Below are positions 1 through 4,810 of a stretch of 6,666 bases of DNA, piece by piece (the stretch's first letter is position 1; each line of letters opens with the position of its first letter). The notes beneath the pieces are model-generated. The model made no database searches. It was not told the DNA's origin and saw nothing but the letters and a program-made list of their open reading frames with translations. Position numbers and translations under genes: made by a program. Source of the DNA: Thermoanaerobaculia bacterium (lineage in GTDB: Bacteria; Acidobacteriota; Thermoanaerobaculia; Gp7-AA8); NCBI GenBank assembly GCA_023700825.1, contig JAMPYE010000241.1, positions 1 through 6,666 of the forward strand. The letters run 5' to 3'.

Positions 1-30
1 GGAGTACTCGCTGGCAACGGTCATTCGCAT
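1..30 (-). CDS. possible start of a leftward gene, cut by the window edge
   Basis: Two in-frame ATG codons on the minus strand (at 30 and 24) open a frame that runs without a stop to the window edge; from the second the residues are MTVASEYS. There is too little sequence to name a product. It is proposed only because the neighbouring genes also run leftward and because the inverted repeat at 75-190 behaves elsewhere in the window as a spacer between genes. No Shine-Dalgarno site is visible; upstream on the coding strand is C-rich. The plus strand also has short open frames across these bases, so this may not be a gene at all. Confidence 0.2.
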   Translation of the reverse strand, partial: MRMTVASEYS

Positions 31-58
31 GGGGGGATTGTGTGGGAGGGGTGGGGGG
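31..58 (+). other. G-quadruplex-type motif
   Basis: Four runs of three or more G (31-36, 44-46, 48-51, 53-58) are separated by 7, 1 and 1 nt, which satisfies the usual G3+N1-7 quadruplex pattern. The G-rich strand is the plus strand, so it would be the template strand of the possible leftward gene whose ATG lies at 30. A regulatory role is inference. The motif may simply be low-complexity sequence. Confidence 0.45.
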
Positions 59-74
59 CGGTCAAGCCTGTGAG

Positions 75-190
75 GGAAAACACCGAATGCTGAATGCAGA
101 ACGCCGAATGCAGAACGAAGAACGTGGTGGCAACTCTGGCCTTTCTACATTTTTCATTTGGCGTTCAGCATTCAGCATTCGATGTTTTCC
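75..190. repeat. inverted pair of heptamer arrays, GAATGCA/GAACGCA family (copy 1)
   Basis: The left arm holds six consecutive 7-nt units from 85 to 126 (GAATGCT, GAATGCA, GAACGCC, and so on). The right arm, read on the minus strand, holds matching units from 180 down to about 139. The outermost 10 nt of the arms (75-84 and 181-190) also pair, as GGAAAACACC against GGAAAACATC. The three outer units of each arm are nearly identical and pairing decays toward the apex (about 127-138). The right arm ends inside the hydrolase stop codon (192-190), so the structure would form at the very 3' end of that transcript and could terminate or protect it. The same family occurs at 5560-5670. No U-tract typical of an intrinsic terminator directly follows the perfect part of the stem. 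Confidence 0.85.
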
Positions 191-1059
191 TATCGCGCCG
201 GCTGCGCCGACCGCACGAACCACACCACCCTCCCGAAGTACTCCTCCCCGCCCACGACCGGCACCTCGTTGTGGTTGGAGCCGCGGACGACCCACATCTC
301 CTTCGGCCCTTCGAGCGCGTCGAATAGCTCCCGGCCGCAGGCGAAGGGGATGATCGTGTCGGCGTCGCCGTGCATGACGAGGACGGGAACCTTCGCCCGG
401 TTGAGCGACCGCGCCGTTGGCAGAGAGTTGCCGAGGAAGATGCCGATGGGGATGCGGTAGACGGCGTTCGCCACGCTCGCGGCCGAGGGGAACGAGCTCT
501 CGATCACGACGCAGCGGACCTTCCGGTTCGCCGCGACGTCTGCGGCGTACGGGCCGCCGAGCGATTCGCCGTAGAGCGCGATCCGCTCCGCAGGCACGCC
601 GAGCGTCGTCCGGGCGTAGTCGTAGACCGCGAGGCCGTCGACGTAGAGTGCCGACTCGCCCGGCGAGCCCTCACTTTTCCCGTAGCCACGGTAGTCGAAC
701 AGGAGCACCGAAACTCCCCGTCTCGCGAATTCTTCCGCGACGTCGGCGCGATGCGACAGGTTTCCGCCGTTGCCGTGAAAGAAGATCAGTAGCGGCGCGT
801 CGGCTTCGGCCGCGCTGAAGAGCCATGCGTGGAGCTTCACGCCGTCAGGCGTCGTGATCGCGTGATCCGTAGGCCTCGGGTCGAGACCGCTCACGTCCCA
901 GAGCCCTGCCGGGTACTTGTCCGGGAAGAAGAGCGTGCTCCGCTTCATCATGTTGACCAGTGCCCAGAGGAGCGCGGTGACGACGAAGATCCAGAGGACG
1001 ACCTGTGCCGCGAGGCGGAACGGTCCGCGCGAGGCGAGACTCATGAGCTCGTCGGCCAT
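190..1059 (-). CDS. membrane-anchored alpha/beta hydrolase, BEM46/ABHD13-like
   Basis: A 289-residue serine hydrolase. An N-terminal hydrophobic segment (residues about 15-36) should anchor it in the membrane, probably with the catalytic domain on the periplasmic side. The alpha/beta-hydrolase marks are in order: oxyanion loop HGNGGN (95-100), FDYRGYGKSEG (121-131), nucleophile elbow GESLGG with Ser166, acidic residue in HGDADTIIP (most likely Asp234) and His263 in GSNHNEVP. This order and the short N-terminal anchor fit the BEM46/ABHD13 family, whose substrates are mostly unknown; esterase or thioesterase activity is the expectation. The start is uncertain. ATG 1059 lies inside the terminal repeat of the element at 1056-1180, while ATG 1044 (MSLASRG) would give 284 residues. 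Neither has a convincing Shine-Dalgarno site. The gene lies 121 bp behind rph on the same strand and could be co-transcribed with it. Confidence 0.9.
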   Translation of the reverse strand: MADELMSLASRGPFRLAAQVVLWIFVVTALLWALVNMMKRSTLFFPDKYPAGLWDVSGLDPRPTDHAITTPDGVKLHAWLFSAAEADAPLLIFFHGNGGNLSHRADVAEEFARRGVSVLLFDYRGYGKSEGSPGESALYVDGLAVYDYARTTLGVPAERIALYGESLGGPYAADVAANRKVRCVVIESSFPSAASVANAVYRIPIGIFLGNSLPTARSLNRAKVPVLVMHGDADTIIPFACGRELFDALEGPKEMWVVRGSNHNEVPVVGGEEYFGRVVWFVRSAQPAR

Positions 1060-1180
1060 GTGGACTGCGAAAGCGGAGCTTTCGCCCTCACTTGCCGAAG
1101 CGCAGCTTCGGCCCGAGCTGTCCGCGGAAGCTTCGCTTCCGCAAGGAAGGGCGCAAGCTGCGCTTGCGCACTCCACATGG
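1056..1180. repeat. palindromic element: terminal inverted repeats enclosing four 3-nt-loop hairpins
   Basis: The whole rph-hydrolase gap is one element. Its ends, CCATGTGGACTGCG (1056-1069) and the complement of 1167-1180 (CCATGTGGAGTGCG), match at 13 of 14 positions. Inside are four perfect hairpins, each an 8-bp stem and 3-nt loop: 1067-1085 (GCGAAAGC, loop GGA), 1094-1112 (GCCGAAGC, loop GCA), 1124-1142 (GCGGAAGC, loop TTC) and 1151-1169 (GCGCAAGC, loop TGC). All stems fit GCNNAAGC, and the NN bases change together on both sides, so pairing rather than sequence is conserved. Hairpins start 27, 30 and 27 nt apart. The element abuts the rph stop and overlaps the hydrolase ATG at 1059. It resembles REP/BIME-type or MITE-type intergenic palindromes in architecture only; no known family was matched. 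Confidence 0.88.
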
Positions 1181-1972
1181 TCACTTCTTGAACTTCGACT
1201 TCAGCCTCTCTCTCGCGACGTCGTCCACCTGCGCGAGCAGGGGCGATAGGATCTCGCGCTGCTTCGCGACGAGCTGCTCGATCCCCCCCCTGGCGAGCGC
1301 GATCATCGAGGTCATCTCGTCCTCGCTGAAACTTCCCTTCTCGGCTGTGCCCTGCAGCTCGATGAACTGCATCGCGTCGGTTGCGACGATGTTCATGTCG
1401 ACCTCGGCGGTCGAGTCCTCGCTGTAGTCGAGGTCGAGGTGCGGCATGCCGTGGCGGATGCCGACCGAGACGGCGGCGACCTGCGACCGCACGGGCCAGT
1501 TCACCATCTTCTTGCCGAGGTAGATCTTGCCGAGCGCGAGGACGAGGGCGACGTAGCCTCCCGTGATCGACGCGCATCGCGTGCCGCCGTCGGCCTGGAT
1601 GACGTCGCAGTCGATGATCACCGTGCGCTCGCCGAGCGCTTCCTGGTCGATCGTGCCCCGCAACGCGCGGCCGATGAGGCGCTGGATCTCGAGCGTCCGG
1701 CCTCCCTGCTTCCCTTTCGCGGCCTCACGGGCGTTCCGCTCGTTCGTCGCGCGCGGGAGCATGCCGTACTCGGCGGTGACCCACCCCTTGCCGCTTCGCA
1801 TCAGGAACGGCGGGACCTTGTCCTCGATCGAGGCGGTGCAGATGACGCGCGTGTCGCCCATCTCGATGAGGACCGAGCCTTCGGCGTGCTTGTTGAAATC
1901 GGGACGGATGGTGACGGCGCGGAGCTCGTCGGTTGCGCGGCCGCCGGCGCGGCCCTTGGGGGTGGAGGTCAT
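1181..1972 (-). CDS. rph: ribonuclease PH
   Basis: RNase PH is a phosphate-dependent 3'-5' exoribonuclease that trims tRNA precursors and works as a hexameric ring in the cytoplasm. The 263-residue product covers the whole family fold, with a slightly long N-terminus (MTSTPKGRAGG before the conserved LRAVTIRPDF). Visible marks are the MGDTRVICTASIED strand (38-51), the GMLPRATNER motif (70-79), EIQRLIGRALR (95-105), the phosphate-binding GGTRCASITGG (129-139) and DYSEDSTAEVDMN (182-194), which carries the catalytic-site acids Asp186 and Asp192. The C-terminus is basic (KSKFKK). ATG 1972 has only a weak AGG five bases upstream and a promoter-like -10 box close by. A run of eight G (minus strand; 1290-1283) encodes part of Arg-Gly-Gly at 228-230. 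The frequent partner rdgB is not adjacent; glgC lies upstream. Confidence 0.97.
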   Translation of the reverse strand: MTSTPKGRAGGRATDELRAVTIRPDFNKHAEGSVLIEMGDTRVICTASIEDKVPPFLMRSGKGWVTAEYGMLPRATNERNAREAAKGKQGGRTLEIQRLIGRALRGTIDQEALGERTVIIDCDVIQADGGTRCASITGGYVALVLALGKIYLGKKMVNWPVRSQVAAVSVGIRHGMPHLDLDYSEDSTAEVDMNIVATDAMQFIELQGTAEKGSFSEDEMTSMIALARGGIEQLVAKQREILSPLLAQVDDVARERLKSKFKK

Positions 1973-1979
1973 GGGAACC

Positions 1980-2008
1980 TATATAGATGTGAATCGAGAA
2001 AGGAGCAA
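1980..2008 (-). promoter_or_regulatory. possible rph promoter, near-leaderless
   Basis: Reading leftward, TTGCTC (2008-2003) and TATATA (1985-1980) are separated by exactly 17 nt and resemble sigma-70 -35 and -10 boxes. The -10 ends only 7 nt before the rph ATG at 1972, so transcription would begin at or next to the start codon and yield a leaderless or nearly leaderless mRNA. The -35 box lies within the first heptamer units of the adjacent repeat. Both hexamers are imperfect, so this remains a proposal. Confidence 0.3.
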
Positions 2009-2247
2009 GGCGAAAGGCGAGAGGCGATGAGTGGGCAGGGAGGCGGGACGAATGCCCGTGTTCCGGTGATGACGAGGGAAGAGCTGAGAGAGAAGAGGGA
2101 AGAGAGAAGGGTTGAACTGCGCTCTGCGCGCCGGGCGCGTAGCCTTCAACTATTCACTCTTCTCTTTTCTCTTCGGTGTCCAGGCTCGAGTCGGGTTGCA
2201 AGGCCGTGGCGGCCGGCTCGTCGCCTATCGCCTATCGCCTCTCGCCT
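2001..2247. repeat. inverted pair of heptamer arrays, AGGCGAN family (outer pair)
   Basis: The left arm carries AGGAGCA at 2001-2007 and then three exact-period units at 2008-2028 (AGGCGAA, AGGCGAG, AGGCGAT). The right arm, read on the minus strand, carries four units from 2247 down to 2220 (AGGCGAG, AGGCGAT twice, AGGCGAC). The arms are inverted and separated by about 190 nt, which contain a second inverted heptamer pair at 2078-2174. The right arm begins one base beyond the glgC stop (2249-2251). Only the last base of each unit varies freely. The remaining stretches 2029-2077 and 2175-2219 show no gene and no clear repeat. Confidence 0.8.
2078..2174. repeat. inverted pair of heptamer arrays, GAAGAGA family (inner pair)
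   Basis: From 2078 to 2112 five 7-nt units follow each other (GAAGAGC, TGAGAGA, GAAGAGG, GAAGAGA, GAAGGGT). On the minus strand GAAGAGA (2174-2168) and AAAGAGA (2167-2161) start the opposite arm, which then becomes degenerate and ends in a shared TTGAA. At the apex CGCGCC (2127-2132) and GGCGCG (2134-2139) form a tight GC-rich palindrome. The pair is nested symmetrically in the AGGCGAN pair. Purine/pyrimidine strand bias could by itself create part of this similarity, so the pairing is less certain than in the other copies. Confidence 0.65.
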
Positions 2248-2248
2248 G

Positions 2249-3481
2249 CTACTCCAGCACCGTTCCCTTCGGGATCACCACGATGCCCGACTCGGTGACG
2301 GTGAAGCGCTGGCGGTCGGCCTCGAGGTCGTAGCCGATCGTCATGCGGGGAGGAATCCTCACGCCCTTGTCGATGATGGTGCGGCGGATCCGGGCGTGGC
2401 GGCCGATCTCGACGCCGTCCATGAGGATCGAGCCTTCGACGTCGGAGAACGAGTGGATCCTGACCTTGGGCGAGAGGATCGAGCGGTTGATGACGCCGCC
2501 CGAGATGATGACCCCTTCGGCGACGAGCGAGTTCGTCGCGCGGCCGATTCGCTGCGGCTCGTCGAAGACGAACTTCGCCGGCGGCAGGTTGAGCCACGCC
2601 GAGCGAAGCGGCCACTGCGAGTTGTAGAGGTTGAACTTCGGTGAAATTGCGATCAGGTCCATCGACGCCGTGTAGTACGAGTCGATCGTGCCCACGTCCC
2701 GCCAGTAGCCGCGAGCCTCCGCGTCCTCCCCCGGGACGATGTTCGTTCCGAAGTCGTACGCCATCACCTTCGAGTCGGCGTACATCTGGGGGATGATCTC
2801 CTTGCCGAAGTCGTGCGCGGAGTCGCGCAGCGCGTTCGACTCGAGCACGTCGATGATGGCGCTCGCCTTGAAGATGTAGTTGCCCATCGAGGCGAGCACC
2901 TCGTCGGGGCGCCCGGGGATCGTCTTCGCTCCCTCTTTCGGCTTCTCGACGAAGCCGGTGACGCGGAACGAGTCGTCGATCTCGACGACACCGAACTGGT
3001 TGGCCTCGGCCAGCGGAACGGGAATCGTCGCGATCGTCAGGTCGGCGTCGGTGTCGAGATGGAAGTCCATCATCTGCGCGATGTCCATCTTGTAGATGTG
3101 GTCGCCGCCGAAGACGCAGACGTGCGTCGGCTTCTCGTCGAAGATCAGCTCGAGGTTCTGGTAGACGGCGTCGGCCGTGCCCCGGAACCAGAAGGGACCC
3201 TTGCGCATCTGCGCCGGAACGACGTCGACGTACTGCCCGATCTCGTGGGAGAGGCGCCAGGTGCGTGAGATGTGCTCGATCAGCGAGTTCGACTTGAACT
3301 GCGTGAGGACCTTGACCTTGTAGAAGCCCGAGTTGACGAAGTTATTGAGAACGAAGTCGATGATCCGGTACCGGCCCCCGAACGGAACTGCGGGCTTCGC
3401 GCGATCGCGCGTCAACGGGTACAGCCGCTCGCCCATGCCTCCGGCGAGCACCATCGTCAGCGTGTTCCGATACGTCTGCAT
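2249..3481 (-). CDS. glgC: glucose-1-phosphate adenylyltransferase (ADP-glucose pyrophosphorylase)
   Basis: GlgC makes ADP-glucose and pyrophosphate from glucose-1-phosphate and ATP, the committed and allosterically controlled step of bacterial glycogen synthesis. The 410-residue length is normal. The N-terminal nucleotidyltransferase domain shows LAGGMGERLYPLT (12-24), RAKPAVPFGG (27-36), WFRGTADAV (98-106), the catalytic-site GGDHIYKMD (125-133), FVEKP (177-181, sugar-phosphate lysine Lys180) and YWRDVGT (259-265). The C-terminal part from about 290 has hexapeptide-like left-handed helix repeats. The ATG at 3481 is preferred over a longer frame from 3559 because MQTYRNTLTMVLAGG is the usual start and GGAGGGAGG precedes it. 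Asp26 occupies the place of E. coli Lys39, the fructose-1,6-bisphosphate contact, which suggests different effector control. No other glg gene is in the window. Confidence 0.97.
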   Translation of the reverse strand: MQTYRNTLTMVLAGGMGERLYPLTRDRAKPAVPFGGRYRIIDFVLNNFVNSGFYKVKVLTQFKSNSLIEHISRTWRLSHEIGQYVDVVPAQMRKGPFWFRGTADAVYQNLELIFDEKPTHVCVFGGDHIYKMDIAQMMDFHLDTDADLTIATIPVPLAEANQFGVVEIDDSFRVTGFVEKPKEGAKTIPGRPDEVLASMGNYIFKASAIIDVLESNALRDSAHDFGKEIIPQMYADSKVMAYDFGTNIVPGEDAEARGYWRDVGTIDSYYTASMDLIAISPKFNLYNSQWPLRSAWLNLPPAKFVFDEPQRIGRATNSLVAEGVIISGGVINRSILSPKVRIHSFSDVEGSILMDGVEIGRHARIRRTIIDKGVRIPPRMTIGYDLEADRQRFTVTESGIVVIPKGTVLE

Positions 3482-3491
3482 GCCCGACCGA

Positions 3492-3500
3492 CCTCCCTCC
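3492..3500 (-). promoter_or_regulatory. glgC ribosome binding site
   Basis: GGAGGGAGG lies on the minus strand with 10 nt between it and the glgC ATG (3481-3479). It is the only strong Shine-Dalgarno match in front of any gene in this window, and it fixes the glgC start against the longer open frame. Confidence 0.65.
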
Positions 3501-3502
3501 GC

Positions 3503-3512
3503 CTCGCGCGAG
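3503..3512. promoter_or_regulatory. perfect 10-bp palindrome in the glgC leader
   Basis: CTCGCGCGAG sits just upstream of the glgC ribosome binding site, in the divergent glgC/dnaJ region. It could be an operator half-site pair, but a 10-bp GC-rich palindrome can arise by chance in DNA of this composition. The rest of 3482-3588 has no heptamer or hairpin-chain repeat. Confidence 0.2.
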
Positions 3513-3552
3513 AGAGATGCCCCGGCCACCCGAGGCTCCCTCGTCTCGCCGC

Positions 3553-3580
3553 GTGGCAATCCGCCCTCCGATGTTCTAAT
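3553..3580 (+). promoter_or_regulatory. possible promoter of the DnaJ-family gene
   Basis: GTGGCA (3553-3558) and TCTAAT (3575-3580) are 16 nt apart; the second matches five of six bases of the sigma-70 -10 consensus. The -10 ends 8 nt before the ATG at 3589 and there is no Shine-Dalgarno sequence, so the transcript would be leaderless or nearly so. No CIRCE-type inverted repeat for HrcA is present. Confidence 0.4.
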
Positions 3581-3588
3581 CTCGTGGC

Positions 3589-4620
3589 ATGGCGGATCGT
3601 GACTACTACGACATCCTCGGCGTTAAGAAGGGTGCCACGGACGAGGAAATAAAGAAAGCCTACCGCCGCCTCGCCCGGAAGTTCCATCCCGACGTCAACA
3701 AGGGCGCGAAGGACGCGGAGAACCGCTTCAAGGAAATCAGCGAGGCCTACACCGTACTGAGCGACAAGGATAAGCGCGAGCAGTACGACCGGCTCGGGCG
3801 CGAGGCGTTCCATTTCAACGGTGGCGGTGGCGGTCCCTTCGGCGGCAGCCCGTTCCCCGGCTTCGACTTCGATTTTTCGGGGATGGGCGGCGGTTCCGCG
3901 CGTGGCCGCAAAGGGGCGGGGCGCGTCTCGGACTTTCGCGACATCTTCTCCGACCTCTTTGCCGGACAGGGACGTGCGGCCGGGCCGCAGCGCGGAAGTG
4001 ATGTCGAAGCGAAGGCGACGCTCGAGTTCGGCGACGCCGTGCGCGGCACCACCTTGCAGATGTCGGTGCAGATCCAGGGCGAGTGCGCGAACTGCCGCGG
4101 CCTCGGCAACGTCAAGAACCACGTCTGCCCCCGTTGCGCCGGCAGCGGCATCGCCCCTGCGACGCAGGCGGTGAAGGTCAAGCTTCCCGAAGGGGTGAGC
4201 GACGGGCAGACGGTGCGGCTCGCGGGCAAGGGAGCACCGGGGCAGAAAGGGGCGCCCGCGGGCGACCTCCTGATTCACGTCGCGGTAAAGGCACATCCCT
4301 TCTACGAGAGAAAAGGAAACGACATCCACATCGAGCTCCCGGTGACGCTGAAGGAAGCGGCCACGGGCGGAGAGATCGACGTGCCGACCATTCACGGTCC
4401 GGTCCGGGCGCGGATTCCGGCCGGGACGCAGAGCGGGCAGACGTTCCGGATCACCGGCAAGGGCGTGAAGAGCAGCCGTGGCGCCGGACACGGCGACCAC
4501 TACTACCGCGTGATGATCCACATCCCGGGCCAACTCAGCGAGGCGGCAAAGAAGAAACTCGACGAGTTCGAGTCGCTGTACGACGAGAACCCGAGGGCGA
4601 AGCTGAAGACGGGGCTCTGA
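3589..4620 (+). CDS. DnaJ-family co-chaperone with a half zinc domain
   Basis: A 343-residue J-domain protein that should stimulate DnaK ATPase and deliver unfolded clients. The J domain spans about 5-70 with HPD at 33-35. A Gly/Phe-rich linker follows (about 75-110), then a Ser/Arg-containing stretch with DFRDIFSDLF (115-124). The client-binding beta domain begins near 136 and contains only two CxxCxGxG repeats, CANCRGLG (166-173) and CPRCAGSG (180-187), where full DnaJ has four. C-terminal domains I and II continue to about 313, followed by a helical tail. It is therefore intermediate between DnaJ and CbpA; most likely a paralogue, with the main dnaK-dnaJ locus elsewhere, although the window cannot show that. 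No dnaK or grpE is adjacent. The initiation region is promoter-like and lacks a Shine-Dalgarno site. Confidence 0.93.
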   Translation: MADRDYYDILGVKKGATDEEIKKAYRRLARKFHPDVNKGAKDAENRFKEISEAYTVLSDKDKREQYDRLGREAFHFNGGGGGPFGGSPFPGFDFDFSGMGGGSARGRKGAGRVSDFRDIFSDLFAGQGRAAGPQRGSDVEAKATLEFGDAVRGTTLQMSVQIQGECANCRGLGNVKNHVCPRCAGSGIAPATQAVKVKLPEGVSDGQTVRLAGKGAPGQKGAPAGDLLIHVAVKAHPFYERKGNDIHIELPVTLKEAATGGEIDVPTIHGPVRARIPAGTQSGQTFRITGKGVKSSRGAGHGDHYYRVMIHIPGQLSEAAKKKLDEFESLYDENPRAKLKTGL

Positions 4621-4622
4621 GG

Positions 4623-4646
4623 CGGAGTGGTCGGCGCGGAGTGGTC
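4623..4646 (+). repeat. 10-bp direct repeat at 14-nt spacing behind the DnaJ-family gene
   Basis: CGGAGTGGTC occurs at 4623-4632 and again at 4637-4646. The 14-nt offset is twice the heptamer period of the array that follows directly, and the second copy runs into the first AGTTGTT unit. It may be a diverged extension of that array. Confidence 0.5.
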
Positions 4647-4805
4647 AGTTGTTAGTTTTTAGTTGTTAGTTGTTAGACAGGTGTGGAAGGCTGCGCTTTC
4701 CTCGCTGCGAACCATACACAAACCATCCGCACCGAGCGTGCAGATTCCCGACGGCGTGCCAACTATCCGAGCCGGTCTAACAACTAACAACTAACAACTG
4801 ACAAC
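4641..4805. repeat. inverted pair of heptamer arrays, AGTTGTT family
   Basis: The left arm has four 7-nt units at 4647-4674 (AGTTGTT, AGTTTTT, AGTTGTT, AGTTGTT) ending in AGAC. The right arm, read on the minus strand, has three perfect AGTTGTT units from 4799 down to 4779, also ending in AGAC. The flanks match too: GTGGTC (4641-4646) against GTTGTC on the complement of 4800-4805. The arms differ by exactly one unit. The roughly 90-nt interior has no gene; it holds one imperfect hairpin, GGAAGGC/GCTTTCC with loop TGC (4685-4701), similar in design to those at 1067-1169. The element fills the gap from 20 nt after the DnaJ-family stop to 5 nt before the LpxH-like start. Confidence 0.88.
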
Positions 4806-4810
4806 GCCTC

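Noticed and set aside
75..190. CRISPR-like array because of short regular repeats
   Set aside because: Units are 7 nt, contiguous and without spacers, and there is no cas gene.
1060..1176. N-terminal extension of the hydrolase to a GTG at 1176
   Set aside because: The added 39 residues are encoded entirely by the hairpin element, precede the normal membrane anchor and resemble no family N-terminus.
1056..1180. insertion sequence
   Set aside because: Terminal inverted repeats exist but there is no transposase and no clear target-site duplication; it could at most be a non-autonomous element.
1439..2644. 401-codon plus-strand open frame across rph and glgC
   Set aside because: It is antisense to two clearly conserved genes, rich in Arg, Asp and Ala as expected from the complement of GC-rich codons, and has no recognisable domain.
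3482..3588. CIRCE heat-shock operator upstream of the DnaJ-family gene
   Set aside because: Neither TTAGCACTC nor GAGTGCTAA, nor a near match with the 9-nt spacer, is present.
3457..4533. 358-codon minus-strand open frame opposite the DnaJ-family gene
   Set aside because: The plus-strand frame shows a full J domain and C-terminal domains; the antisense frame has only the composition of a shadow frame.
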